Source: CAMAPP01 sp046153685
Lineage (GTDB): Bacteria; Pseudomonadota; Alphaproteobacteria; CADEGL01
DNA length: 64,000 nt
Reading direction: 5' to 3'
NCBI GenBank assembly: GCA_046153685.1
Contig: JBJXGH010000037.1
Location: forward strand, 40,082-104,081
Part shown: positions 17,498-26,226 of the stretch, piece by piece
Layout of the letters: every line of letters starts with the position of its first letter
Position numbering within the stretch: the first letter of the stretch is position 1
Made by a program: the position numbers and the translations under genes
Notes under the pieces: model-generated
What the model was told of the DNA's origin: nothing
The model's database searches: none
The model's input: only the letters and a program-made list of their open reading frames with translations

Positions 17498-18216
17498 TGA
17501 TCCGCTTCGCGATCCGTCTCACGCTCGCTACTCTCGCGTGGGTAACGCCGGCCGTGGCCGCCGATATCGTGATCGTGGCCTCGAACGTGCCCGCCCACAA
17601 AGCGGGACAAATCATCGATTCGGCGGCAATGCTCGATCTCGCGGCTGGACAGAAACTCACCTTCATCGCCGGCAACGGCAAATCGGTCACGCGCGCGGGT
17701 CCGTACAAGGGTCCGGTATGGGACACCGCGCCGCCCGCCGCCGACAAGAAATTCATGGACGCCTTGGCGAGCCTTGCGGCAGGCCAAGCCAAGGGCGGGC
17801 AGACCCTCGGCGCCGTGCGCGGCGCGCATAAGGGCGAGCCCGTCGATCCCTGGGTGGTCGATATCGGGCGCGGGGGCGATCAGTGCGTGGCGTCTGGCGC
17901 CGCGCTCCAGCTTTGGCGCGCATCCGCCGACAAGCCGGCGGTGTTGCACCTTGCGGGCGCGAAGGACGAAGGCCGCGCCCAGACCGATTGGCCGGCTGGA
18001 GCGGCGATGCTGCCATGGCCCGCCGAGGTCAAGCTCGCCGACGGCGCGGTTTACATGGCGCGGCTCGACGGCGCGCCGAGCGCGCGGCGCCTCGTTCTGC
18101 ATCTCGCGCCTGATGGGCTGTTGTCCGACGCGCACCGCGCGGTGTGGATGGCTGAGATGGGCTGCGCGCTCCAGGCCCGAATCCTGCTATGGGGTGCCGC
18201 GGGGGCGTCGAACTAG
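17497..18216 (+). CDS. Exported hypothetical protein coupled to the CHASE2 cyclase
   Basis: 239-residue protein of unknown family. The N-terminus MIRFAIRLTLATLAWVTPAVAA is a convincing Sec signal peptide with an AVA-A cleavage site, so the mature protein should be periplasmic. It begins DIVIVASNVPAHKAGQIIDS and has two Cys (GGDQCVASG and AEMGCALQA) that may form a disulphide. The ATG at 17497 overlaps the cyclase stop (TGATG), with GGAGGAG upstream, so the two are co-translated. Since the CHASE2 domain faces the periplasm, this protein could modulate or present the signal; that is inference only. Confidence 0.75.
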   Translation: MIRFAIRLTLATLAWVTPAVAADIVIVASNVPAHKAGQIIDSAAMLDLAAGQKLTFIAGNGKSVTRAGPYKGPVWDTAPPAADKKFMDALASLAAGQAKGGQTLGAVRGAHKGEPVDPWVVDIGRGGDQCVASGAALQLWRASADKPAVLHLAGAKDEGRAQTDWPAGAAMLPWPAEVKLADGAVYMARLDGAPSARRLVLHLAPDGLLSDAHRAVWMAEMGCALQARILLWGAAGASN

Positions 18217-18263
18217 CGGTCCGGGCTGAAGGACCGTGTTCGGGCTGTCCGGGCCGGACCGCT
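18215..18263. terminator. Inverted repeat after the exported-protein gene
   Basis: agcggtcc at 18215-18222 pairs with ggaccgct at 18256-18263, with an alternative inner hairpin to 18231-18236. It starts at the stop codon; no T-run follows directly, so a terminator role is tentative. Confidence 0.3.
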
Positions 18264-18288
18264 GGCTGGCCGCGCGGCGCGAGGTATT

Positions 18289-18516
18289 TTATTTGCGCTC
18301 GTCGGCTTTCGTCGGCGGCCGCGTCTTCGGCTCGGCGCCAAGAATCGCGCGCCGCGCGACGATGAGCGTCGCCCACAGCGCGAGGGGCGCGAGAAAGACG
18401 AAGCGAAACAGTGGATGCGCGGCATCGCCTCGCGTCACCTCGACGACGTAGATTGCCCAGAGCGCGGTCAGCACCCAGCCCGCGCGATTCCAATTCGCCC
18501 GATCCCGCCAGTTCAT
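18289..18516 (-). CDS. Small hypothetical two-helix membrane protein
   Basis: 75-residue frame from an ATG at 18516 (MNWRDRANWNRAGW). Two hydrophobic stretches (VLTALWAIYVVEV and FVFLAPLALWATLIV) flank a short charged loop, and the C-terminus is basic and hydrophilic, a plausible inner-membrane protein. No family is recognised. It converges with the exported-protein gene and is divergent from tRNA-Leu, 91 bp away. A longer reading from 18588 adds residues without hydrophobic or family character. Confidence 0.5.
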   Translation of the reverse strand: MNWRDRANWNRAGWVLTALWAIYVVEVTRGDAAHPLFRFVFLAPLALWATLIVARRAILGAEPKTRPPTKADERK

Positions 18517-18607
18517 GCCCGCTATCTGCCCCCGGCGCGCGGCGTCTGGCAAGGGCGTGCGCGAAGGCGCGCCCCGCGACGCGGGCACGTGGTAATGTCC
18601 CGCCCGT

Positions 18608-18696
18608 GCGGGTGTGGCGGAATTGGCAGACGCGCGGGACTTAAAATCCCGTTCGCCTCGCGGCGAGTGTGGGTTCGATTCCCACCGCCCGCACCA
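18608..18696 (+). tRNA. tRNA-Leu (UAA anticodon)
   Basis: Complete 89-nt class II tRNA. The acceptor stem gcgggtg pairs with cgcccgc, followed by A and an encoded CCA. The anticodon stem cggga/tcccg encloses the loop cttaaaa, giving anticodon TAA. A long variable arm (cctcgcggcgag) and a T-arm (gtggg-ttcgatt-cccac) complete a leucine tRNA. No attachment-site repeat or integrase is seen beside it. Confidence 0.97.
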
Positions 18697-18757
18697 TCGG
18701 GGCCTCCGGCCAGGCGCCCCGTACTCCTGCCAGCCATGGGGCGCTTGGGCCGGTCGG

Positions 18758-19321
18758 TCAGGGAAGATTCGCCAGCCGGTTCCGGTTCTTCATGCGCAAG
18801 GCCAATCCCGCCAATAGGGCGCCGAACGCGATGGCGAAGAGACCGAGCCACCAGGAAAACGCGACCGCCGCGATGCTTGGCCAGAGGATCAGCACGAGGC
18901 CGAACGCCATTGAGAGCGCACCGGGCAGGGCGGACAGCCATTGCCTGGGCGTGTCGGCGAGAAAGGGCCGCGCCGCGAACAGCAGGAACCCGCCCGTCAG
19001 CAAGGCCCAGATGCCGATGAGGGTGATGATCGCCGCGATCGTTTGGTCCGGCCAGATGACGGCAAGCGCGGCGACGGCGATGGCGAGCGCGCCTTCGAGA
19101 TAGAACGCCATCGCGCGGCCGCCGCGCCGGGCGATGCGCCGGCCGGCCAGGATGGCGAAGGTGCCGCCGAATGCCAGGCACAGGGCGAACACCGCCATGA
19201 GTGCGGCCAAGGTCATGTCCGGTAGAAATAGAGCGATAACGCCGAACAGAATGGCGAGCGCGCCGCAAAGAAGAAGCGCCTTCCAGCCATCGAACGCACG
19301 CGAAACGAAAGTCAAATACAC
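18758..19321 (-). CDS. HdeD-family (DUF308) membrane protein
   Basis: About 187 residues, almost entirely hydrophobic, with six membrane helices arranged as three pairs (LLCGALAILFGVIALFLP; MAVFALCLAFGGTFAIL; LEGALAIAVAALAVIWP; IGIWALLTGGFLLFAA; SMAFGLVLILWPSIAAV; WLGLFAIAFGALLAG). The repeated (G/A)xLAIxxGxxxxxWP pattern is typical of HdeD/DUF308 proteins, linked to acid resistance in E. coli but generally uncharacterised. Start is uncertain: a GTG at 19321, or a TTG at 19315 which has gaggg five bases upstream. It shares its strand with the universal stress protein 71 bp upstream. Confidence 0.82.
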   Translation of the reverse strand: MYLTFVSRAFDGWKALLLCGALAILFGVIALFLPDMTLAALMAVFALCLAFGGTFAILAGRRIARRGGRAMAFYLEGALAIAVAALAVIWPDQTIAAIITLIGIWALLTGGFLLFAARPFLADTPRQWLSALPGALSMAFGLVLILWPSIAAVAFSWWLGLFAIAFGALLAGLALRMKNRNRLANLP

Positions 19322-19375
19322 CCTCGGATCCCTTTCGCGCGGCGCACCGATCGGCGCCGCGCCAAGCGTTTTTCG

Positions 19376-19407
19376 CTCAGTGCGCCATGAACTCAGTGCG
19401 CCATGAA
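19376..19407. repeat. Perfect 16-bp tandem duplication across the stress-protein stop codon
   Basis: ctcagtgcgccatgaa is present twice, at 19376-19391 and 19392-19407. The second copy encodes the last residues (FMAH) and TGA stop of the universal stress protein; the first repeats them just beyond the stop. Confidence 0.85.
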
Positions 19408-20250
19408 CACCGGCATCTCGGTGTGCGCCAGGATGTGCGAGGTCGCGCCGCCGAAGATCATCTGGCGCAGCCGGCTTTGGGTATAGGCGCCCTTCACCAT
19501 CATGTCCGCGCCGTGCTTGGCGGCCTCGGCCAACATGGCCTCGCCCGGATTGCGCCCGCCCGAGGCCGCCTCGACCGCCGTTGCGGGAACGCCGTTGCGC
19601 GAGAGATTGGCGGCGACTTCGGCACCCGATGGCCCTGGCACCCACGCGCCCTCGACCGTCAGCACCGTTACCTTTTGTGCGCGCACAAGGAACGGCATGG
19701 CGAAGGCGATGGTGCGCGCGGTCTCGGTCGAGCCATTCCACGCCACGGTGATGGTATTGCCGAGCGCCGCCGGACCCTTGGGCGGCGCGATCAGCAGCGG
19801 CCGTCCCGCCTCGAACAGCGCCGCCTCGAGCGTGCCCATGGCGGGTGTCGCCTGGCCCCGCACCGGCCGGCCGACCACGATCAAGTCGAATGCCCGGCCG
19901 CGGTGCGCGACCGCATCATCGCCCGGCGCCGAATCCTCGACCCAGCCATGGCTGGGCTGGGTATCGGGCGAAGTACCCTTGGCCGCGCCGACGCCCTTGG
20001 CGCGCATGAATTCGTGGAACAGGCGCTTGGCGCGCTCGCTGCGCTCGCGGTCCTGCTTCTCGAAGCTTTCGACCAAGTCCGGCGTCGCCGCGACGAGACC
20101 CGCGGCCCCTGCCGCCACCACGCCCGGCAAGGCCGGGCGGACGTGCAATCCCTCGATATAGGCGTTGAAGCGCCGCGCCGCGAGCAGGGCAGTCTCCAGC
20201 ATCGACGGCAATACGGAGCTTTCCTCGACAGGGATCAGAATGGTGCGCAT
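19393..20250 (-). CDS. Universal stress protein, two UspA domains
   Basis: 285-residue tandem UspA protein. The first domain (about 1-145) starts MRTILIPVEESSVLPSML and ends FDLIVVGRP; the second (about 155-285) has NTITVAWNGSTETARTIAFA and ends with the nucleotide-loop segment MMVKGAYTQSRLRQMIFGG-(A)TSHILAHTEMPVF, close to the ATP-binding G-x2-G-x9-G(S/T) motif. Such proteins respond to starvation, oxygen limitation or envelope stress. ATG at 20250. It probably shares a transcript with the downstream HdeD-like gene, which would suit a stress pair. Confidence 0.93.
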   Translation of the reverse strand: MRTILIPVEESSVLPSMLETALLAARRFNAYIEGLHVRPALPGVVAAGAAGLVAATPDLVESFEKQDRERSERAKRLFHEFMRAKGVGAAKGTSPDTQPSHGWVEDSAPGDDAVAHRGRAFDLIVVGRPVRGQATPAMGTLEAALFEAGRPLLIAPPKGPAALGNTITVAWNGSTETARTIAFAMPFLVRAQKVTVLTVEGAWVPGPSGAEVAANLSRNGVPATAVEAASGGRNPGEAMLAEAAKHGADMMVKGAYTQSRLRQMIFGGATSHILAHTEMPVFMAH

Positions 20251-20360
20251 GGCTGCCTCCCATAATCTCGCTTCAGTCTGTATAGTAACCCGAAAGCGGC
20301 GGGGCGACAGCGCGAAAGCGATGGGCGCTCGATGATAAAGGGCCGCGCGGGGAGGCGGGC

Positions 20361-21194
20361 ATGGCGGGGCGCATGGTGGAGGCGCGCGGCGGGATGATGA
20401 TGCCCGCGCTCGGCCTTGGCACCTGGAAAATGGGCCGTGATTCGGCGCGGCGGAAGTCCGAGATTGCCGCCCTCCAGCTCGGCATCGATCTGGGGGTCGC
20501 CATGATCGACACGGCCGAAATGTACGACGACGCGGAAAGCGTCGTCGGCGAGGCGATCGCGGGGCGGCGCGAAGGCTTGTTCATCGTCAGCAAGGTTCTG
20601 CCCTCCAACGCCTCGCGCAAGGGCACCATCGAGGCGTGCGAGCGGAGCTTGCGCAAACTCAAGACCGATCGTCTCGACTTGTATCTCCTGCACTGGGAAG
20701 GCTCGTACCCGCTCGAAGAAACCTATGCTTCCTTCGCGGAGCTCTTGAGGGCGGGCAAGATCCGCCATTTTGGCGTATCCAATTTCGACGCCGGCAAGAT
20801 GGCCGAAAGCGAAGGCGCGGCGGGCGGAACGCAGGTCGCGTCGAACCAGGTGATGTATTCGCTCGCCCGGCGCGGCATCGAGCGCAAGCTCATTCCCTGG
20901 TGTCGCGCGCGCAAGGTCTCGCTCATGGCGTACTCGCCGCTCGACCAGGGCGGCCTCAAGGCCAAGCCCGCTCTTGCCGCCATCGCGCGCCGCCACGGCG
21001 TCGCGCTGGAAACCGTGGCGATTGCCTGGACGATGCGCGATCCCCTCGTGTGCTCGATTCCGAAGGCGAGCAATGCGGAGCATGTGCGCGCGAACGCCGC
21101 CGCGCGCGACCTCGTGCTCGCGCCCGAGGATTTGGCCGAACTCGACCGTGCCTATCCCGCACCCGCGCGCGACGTGCCGCTCGACATGAGCTGA
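20361..21194 (+). CDS. Aldo/keto reductase
   Basis: 277-residue NADPH-dependent aldo/keto reductase of the AKR3/AKR5-like bacterial group. The catalytic tetrad is complete: Asp50 (MIDTAEMY), Tyr55, Lys78 (VSKVLP) and His111 (LLHWEGS). The cofactor-binding C-terminal part has SIPKASNAEHVRANA. The ATG at 20361 has ggaggcg upstream. Eight bases separate it from the first demethylase-like flavoprotein, so it probably opens that operon and may reduce an aldehyde or keto product of the pathway. Divergent from the universal stress protein across ~110 bp. Confidence 0.92.
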   Translation: MAGRMVEARGGMMMPALGLGTWKMGRDSARRKSEIAALQLGIDLGVAMIDTAEMYDDAESVVGEAIAGRREGLFIVSKVLPSNASRKGTIEACERSLRKLKTDRLDLYLLHWEGSYPLEETYASFAELLRAGKIRHFGVSNFDAGKMAESEGAAGGTQVASNQVMYSLARRGIERKLIPWCRARKVSLMAYSPLDQGGLKAKPALAAIARRHGVALETVAIAWTMRDPLVCSIPKASNAEHVRANAAARDLVLAPEDLAELDRAYPAPARDVPLDMS

Positions 21195-21202
21195 GCCTGG
21201 CC

Positions 21203-23242
21203 ATGGCTGAATACGACTCGCTGCTTCGGCCGCTGACGATCAAGCACCTCACGATCCGCAACCGGATCATGAGCACGGGTCACGCGCCATCCTACGGCGA
21301 TGACGGCATGCCGGGCCTGCGCTACCAGCTCTATCACGAGGAAAAAGCCAAGGGCGGCATCGGCCTCACCTGTTTCGGCGGCTCGACCGTGGTCTCGCCC
21401 GATTGTCCGGCGGTATTTGGCCAGCTCGACGCCTCCGAGGATCGCATCGTGCCCTATTTCCGCGAGCTGTCCGAACGCGTGCACCGCCACGGCGCGGCGC
21501 TGTTCTGCCAGCTCACCCATATGGGCCGCCGCGCGCGCTGGGACGTGGGACCGTTCCTCGCCCCCACTTCGCCCTCGGCGGTGCGCGAGCCCGAGCACCG
21601 CACCTTCCCCAAGGTCATGGAGGACTGGGACATCGCGCGCGTCCTTCGCGATTTCGGCGCGGCGGCAAGACGGTGCCAGGACGGCGGGCTCGACGGCATC
21701 GAGCTGTCCTATTCCGCCTCGCATCTCATCGCCCAATTTTGGTCAAAGGGCACGAACGCGCGCACGGACGAGTACGGCGGCGGTCTGGCGAACCGCATGC
21801 GCTTCTCGCTCGAGGTGTTGGCGGAGGTGCGTCGGCAGGTGGGCGCGGATTTCATCGTCGGCGTGCGGTTTTCGGGCGACGAGCTGAAGCAGGACGGCAT
21901 CGATCAGGACGAGGCCCTGGCGATCGCCAAGGTGTTGGCCAAATCGGGACTCGTCGATTTCATGAACGTGATGCACGGCCAGCCCACGGATTACCCCTCG
22001 CTCGCGACCTTGCAGCCGAACATGGCTTATCCGATGGCGCCGTTCCTATATCTGGCCAGCGCGATCAAGGCCGAGATCGATTTGCCGGTCATGCATGCCG
22101 GGCGCATCGTGGACATGGCGACCGCCGCGCGCGCGGTGAGCGAGGGCCATGTGGACATGGTCGCCATGACGCGCGCGCATTTGGCCGACCCGCACTTGGT
22201 GCGCAAGCTTGCGGCGGGCCTCGGCGAGGATATTCGCCAATGCGTCGGCGCCAACTATTGCGTCGATCGCCTGTTGCTCGGCGGCGAGGCCTTGTGCGTG
22301 CAAAACCCCGCGACCGGGCGCGAGGCAACGATGCCGCACGTCGTGCCGCGCGGAAATGGGGGCAAGACCATCGTCGTCGTGGGCGCGGGGCCCGCGGGGC
22401 TGGAAGCCGCGCGGGTTTCGGCCGAGCGCGGGCACAAGGTCGTCTTGTTCGAGGCCGCAAGCGCCACGGGCGGACAAATCAAAATCGCGGCCAAGGCCCC
22501 GTGGCGCGAACAGCTCGCCGGCATTTCGCGTTGGCTCGATATGCAGGTGCGCAAGCTCGGGGTCGATCTGCGGCTTTCGACCGAGGCAAACGCCGCGCGC
22601 GTGCTGGCCGAAATCCCCGATATCGTCGTTATCGCCACGGGCGGGGCACCCAGTCCCGGACGCTTCGAGGGCGCGGAACACGCCGTGTCCACCTGGGATA
22701 TTCTTGAAGGCCGGGCGGCGCCTGCCGAAACCGTTCTGGTTTACGACGACCACGGCGGCCATCAGGCGGCGTCCGTTGCCGAATTCATGGCCAAGCGCGG
22801 CAGCAAGGTCGAATTGGCCGCGCCCGAGCGACAGATGATGATTGAAATCGGCGCGACCAATTTTCCCGTCCATTTGCGCGAACTCTACAAGGCGCGCGTG
22901 GCGCTGACCCCCGATGTGCGTCTGCGCCGTCTCTACCGCGAAGGCAATCGGCTGATCGCGGTGCTGCGCAACGAATATTCACGCGAGGAGGAAGAGCGCG
23001 AGATCGATCAGGTGGTGGCCGAGCACGGCACGCTGGCCCGCGAGGAGCTGTATTTCGCGCTCCGGCCGGACTCGATCAATTTGGGCGAGGTCGATCTGCC
23101 CGCGCTTATCGAGGGCCGCGCGCAGAATATCGTCAACAATCCCGCAGGCCGGTTCCGGCTATTCCGCGCCGGCGATTGCGTGGCATCGCGCAATATTCAT
23201 GCGGCGATTTACGACTCGCTGCGGCTGTGCAAGGAGTTTTGA
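21203..23242 (+). CDS. FMN/FAD/Fe-S flavoprotein, N-methylproline demethylase-like (copy 1)
   Basis: 679-residue enzyme of the trimethylamine dehydrogenase / 2,4-dienoyl-CoA reductase family: an old-yellow-enzyme FMN barrel (1-~370), an Fe-S loop, then a two-dinucleotide-fold FAD/NAD part (GAGPAGLEAARV near 392). The opening NRIMSTGHAPSYGDDGMP and YHEEKAKGGIG resemble N-methylproline demethylases of proline-betaine catabolism. In the Fe-S loop Cys347, Cys353 and Cys365 are present but the position of the second ligand in trimethylamine dehydrogenase is Ala350. The ATG at 21203 gives the standard N-terminus, although the frame is open far upstream inside the aldo/keto reductase. Followed after 2 bp by a same-length paralogue. 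Confidence 0.85.
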   Translation: MAEYDSLLRPLTIKHLTIRNRIMSTGHAPSYGDDGMPGLRYQLYHEEKAKGGIGLTCFGGSTVVSPDCPAVFGQLDASEDRIVPYFRELSERVHRHGAALFCQLTHMGRRARWDVGPFLAPTSPSAVREPEHRTFPKVMEDWDIARVLRDFGAAARRCQDGGLDGIELSYSASHLIAQFWSKGTNARTDEYGGGLANRMRFSLEVLAEVRRQVGADFIVGVRFSGDELKQDGIDQDEALAIAKVLAKSGLVDFMNVMHGQPTDYPSLATLQPNMAYPMAPFLYLASAIKAEIDLPVMHAGRIVDMATAARAVSEGHVDMVAMTRAHLADPHLVRKLAAGLGEDIRQCVGANYCVDRLLLGGEALCVQNPATGREATMPHVVPRGNGGKTIVVVGAGPAGLEAARVSAERGHKVVLFEAASATGGQIKIAAKAPWREQLAGISRWLDMQVRKLGVDLRLSTEANAARVLAEIPDIVVIATGGAPSPGRFEGAEHAVSTWDILEGRAAPAETVLVYDDHGGHQAASVAEFMAKRGSKVELAAPERQMMIEIGATNFPVHLRELYKARVALTPDVRLRRLYREGNRLIAVLRNEYSREEEEREIDQVVAEHGTLAREELYFALRPDSINLGEVDLPALIEGRAQNIVNNPAGRFRLFRAGDCVASRNIHAAIYDSLRLCKEF

Positions 23243-23244
23243 GC

Positions 23245-25284
23245 ATGGCCGCGACGGATGTTCTGCTGAAGCCGTTCAGGATCAAGCATCTCACGCTCCG
23301 CAACCGGATCATGAGCACGAGTCACGCGCCTGCCTATGCCAAGGACGCGCTGCCGCAGGAACGCTATCAACTCTATCACGCCGAGAAGGCCAAGGGCGGC
23401 ATCGGCCTTACCATGTTCGGCGGCTCCTCGGTCGTGTCGCTCGATTGCCCCTCGACCTTCGGCCAGCTTTCGGTCGCCCATGACGACATCGTGCCCTATT
23501 TTCGCGAATTCGCCGCGCGCGTCCACGCGCACGGCGGCGCGCTGATGTGCCAGCTCTCGCACATGGGGCGGCGCACGCGCTGGGACGCCGGGAATTGGCT
23601 GCCGCCGGTTTCGCCCTCGGCCCTGCGCGAGCCCGAGCACCGTTCATTTCCCAAGGCGATGGAGGACTGGGACATCCGCCGCATCGTCAAGGATTTCGGC
23701 CAGGCCGCGCGGCGCTGCCGGGACGGCGGACTCGACGGCATGGAGGTGTATTTCTCCGCTGCCCACCTGGCCGCGCAGTTCTTCTCGACCTGGACCAACA
23801 CGCGCATCGATAATTATGGCGGCGGCATCGAGAACCGCATGCGCTTTGCGCTCGAAGTCCTGGCCGAGGTGCGCCGATGCGTGGGCGAGGACTTCATCGT
23901 CGGCGTGCGCGTGGTGGTGGACGAGCTCATCAAGGAAGGTCTCTCGCAGGAAGACGGCATCGAGATTTGCCGGCGCCTGGCCAAATCCGGCATGGCGGAT
24001 TTCATGAACGTCATGCACGGCACGCCCGAGGATTACCGCAATCTCGCCATCGTCATTCCCAATATGTCCTTCCCCGCGGCGCAGTACCTGTACCTCGCCA
24101 GTCTCATCAAGGCGGAAATCGACATCCCCGTGTTCCACGCCGGGCGCATCGCCGATCTCGAAACCGCCGCGCGCGCGATCGAAGACGGCCATCTCGACAT
24201 GGTGGCGATGACGCGCGCCCATTTGGCCGATCCGCATATCGTGCGGAAATTGCGCGAGGGCCGGGCCGACGACGTGCGCCAGTGCGTGGGCGCGAACTAC
24301 TGCATCGACCGCATCTACACGGGCGGCGAGGCCTTGTGCATCCAGAACCCGGCCACGGGGCGCGAGGCGACCATGCCGCACGTCGTGCCCAAGGCCGCGC
24401 GGGCGAAAACCGTGGTCGTCGTGGGCGCGGGTGTCGCCGGGCTCGAGGCCGCGCGCGTCTCGGCCGAGCGCGGGCACAAGGTCGTCTTGTTCGAGGCCGG
24501 CGCGCGCACGGGCGGTCAGGTCAATCTCGCGGCGCGCGCGACCTGGCGCGAGGGCCTGGCGGGCATTCCGCGCTGGCTAGACCAGCAGGTGCGGAAACTG
24601 GGCGTCGATCTCCGGCTGGCGACGAAGGCTGGTGCCGAGAACGTGCGGGCGCTGGCCCCCGACGAGGTGGTGATCGCCACGGGCGGCCGGCCGAACAAGG
24701 GCGCGTTCGCCGGCGCGGAGCTGGCGGTTTCGACCTGGGACATTCTCGCGGGCGCCGCCGAACCGGGGGGAACCGTGCTGCTCTACGATGATCACGGCGG
24801 CCATGCCGGGCCATCGGTCGCGGAAGTTCTGGCCAAGCGCGGCGCACGCGTGGAAATCGCCACGCCCGAACGCGCGGTGGGCGTCGAGTTCGGCGCGACC
24901 AATTTCCCCATCCATCTCCGCGAGCTGTACAAGATGGGCGTGGTGCTCTCGCCCGATCTGCGCCTGGTGCGTCTGGCGCGCGAGGATGGGCGCATCCTCG
25001 CGATCTTGCGCAACGAATATTCCGGCGAGGAGGAAGAGCGTCTGGTCGATCAGGTGGTGGCCGAGCACGGCACGCTGGCCGAGGACGAATTGTATTTGTC
25101 GCTGAAATCCGGCTCGACCAATAACGGCGAGGTTGATCTCCGCGCGCTCGCGCGCGCCGAGAAACAGAACGTCGTGCGCAACACGCAGGGCGCGTATCGT
25201 TTGTTCCGCGTCGGCGACTGCGTCGCCTCGCGCAATATCCACGCGGCGATCTTCGACTCGCTGCGTCTCGCGAAGGATTTTTGA
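23245..25284 (+). CDS. FMN/FAD/Fe-S flavoprotein, N-methylproline demethylase-like (copy 2)
   Basis: Also exactly 679 residues and colinear without gaps with copy 1; Fe-S loop Cys347/Cys353/Cys365 and Ala350 are at the same numbers. Barrel start RNRIMSTSHAPAYAKDALP; FAD site GAGVAGLEAARVSAERGHK. Differences are spread evenly, including in the barrel (copy 2 GVRVVVDELIKEG, copy 1 GVRFSGDELKQDG), so the two probably act on different N-methylated amines or as a hetero-oligomer. ATG at 23245 with aaggag upstream, two bases after copy 1. Exact substrate is unproven. Confidence 0.85.
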   Translation: MAATDVLLKPFRIKHLTLRNRIMSTSHAPAYAKDALPQERYQLYHAEKAKGGIGLTMFGGSSVVSLDCPSTFGQLSVAHDDIVPYFREFAARVHAHGGALMCQLSHMGRRTRWDAGNWLPPVSPSALREPEHRSFPKAMEDWDIRRIVKDFGQAARRCRDGGLDGMEVYFSAAHLAAQFFSTWTNTRIDNYGGGIENRMRFALEVLAEVRRCVGEDFIVGVRVVVDELIKEGLSQEDGIEICRRLAKSGMADFMNVMHGTPEDYRNLAIVIPNMSFPAAQYLYLASLIKAEIDIPVFHAGRIADLETAARAIEDGHLDMVAMTRAHLADPHIVRKLREGRADDVRQCVGANYCIDRIYTGGEALCIQNPATGREATMPHVVPKAARAKTVVVVGAGVAGLEAARVSAERGHKVVLFEAGARTGGQVNLAARATWREGLAGIPRWLDQQVRKLGVDLRLATKAGAENVRALAPDEVVIATGGRPNKGAFAGAELAVSTWDILAGAAEPGGTVLLYDDHGGHAGPSVAEVLAKRGARVEIATPERAVGVEFGATNFPIHLRELYKMGVVLSPDLRLVRLAREDGRILAILRNEYSGEEEERLVDQVVAEHGTLAEDELYLSLKSGSTNNGEVDLRALARAEKQNVVRNTQGAYRLFRVGDCVASRNIHAAIFDSLRLAKDF

Positions 25285-25297
25285 GGAGGGGCCGAAC

Positions 25298-26221
25298 ATG
25301 GCCAAGGCGAAGTTCATCACGGTCGACGGTGTGCCGCGCGCGTACGAGCAGGCGGTCGTCCACGTCCATTCGGCGGCGGTCAAGTACGGCGCCTCGGTGT
25401 TCGAGGGCTTGCGTGCCTATTGGAACGCCGAGCGCGGCGAGCTCTATGTCTTCCGCCTGCGCGAACACATGGTACGCCTGGTTCAGTCGATGAAGATCAT
25501 GCGCTTTCGCACCACTATAGGGGTGGACGAATTGTGCGAGCAATTGCTCGTCCACATGCGCGCCAACGGCCACAAGACCGATTGCCATATCCGCTTCAAC
25601 GCCCTCGTCATGGGCGAGGGCGCCATGGACACCGCCGGCCCCATCCAATTCGCCTGCGTGAGCGAGGAACGCGCCGCCAAGCCCATCGCCGAGAAGGCCA
25701 TCAAGGCTCAGGTCAGTTCCTGGCGGCGCATCGACGACACGACCATGCCGCCGCGCGTGAAATCGGCGGCGAACTACAATAACGGCCGCTTCGGCACGCT
25801 TCAGGCCCGCGCCGACGGCTATTCCGAGCCGATATTCTTGACTCAGCAGGGCAAGGTCGCCGAATCCGGCGGCGCCTGCCTGTTCATGGTGCGCGACGGC
25901 GTGCCCATTACGCCCTCGGTTACGGGCGGCATCCTCGAAAGCGTGACGCGCGCCTCGCTCATCGCGCTGTTCGAGAATAAGTTCGGCAAGGCCGTGGTCG
26001 AGCGCGATATCGACCGCACCGAGCTGTACGTCGCCGACGAATTGTTCCTGTGCGGCACGGCCTACGAAATCACGCCCATCGTCGATGTCGATCGCTTGCC
26101 CATCGCCGACGGCCAGATCGGGGCCGCGACGAACGCGCTGTGGCGCGCCTACGAGGACGTTGCGCGCGGTCGCGACAACGCCTTCGCCGAGTGGCGCACG
26201 CCCATTTACGCCCAGCGCTAG
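25298..26221 (+). CDS. ilvE: Class IV aminotransferase (branched-chain type)
   Basis: 307-residue PLP enzyme of fold type IV. The PLP lysine is Lys155 (PRVKSAANY), the phosphate and ring contacts include Glu189 (VAESGGACLF) and the TGGILESVTR loop near residue 220. The EGLRAY and RFNALVMGEG segments resemble branched-chain aminotransferase (IlvE), but location in a catabolic operon means it could act on another amino acid or D-amino acid; the symbol is therefore tentative. ATG at 25298 with a strong gaggagg site. It follows the second flavoprotein by 13 bp and is five bases from the ProC-like gene. Confidence 0.85.
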   Translation: MAKAKFITVDGVPRAYEQAVVHVHSAAVKYGASVFEGLRAYWNAERGELYVFRLREHMVRLVQSMKIMRFRTTIGVDELCEQLLVHMRANGHKTDCHIRFNALVMGEGAMDTAGPIQFACVSEERAAKPIAEKAIKAQVSSWRRIDDTTMPPRVKSAANYNNGRFGTLQARADGYSEPIFLTQQGKVAESGGACLFMVRDGVPITPSVTGGILESVTRASLIALFENKFGKAVVERDIDRTELYVADELFLCGTAYEITPIVDVDRLPIADGQIGAATNALWRAYEDVARGRDNAFAEWRTPIYAQR

Positions 26222-26226
26222 ACGCC

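Noticed and set aside
18608..18696. tRNA-Leu as an integration site of a mobile element
   Set aside because: No integrase, no repeated tRNA 3' end within the window and no change in base composition downstream.
20636..21202. N-terminal extension of the first demethylase-like flavoprotein
   Set aside because: It would run out of frame through the aldo/keto reductase gene and has shadow-like composition; the ATG at 21203 gives the family N-terminus and the same length as the paralogue.
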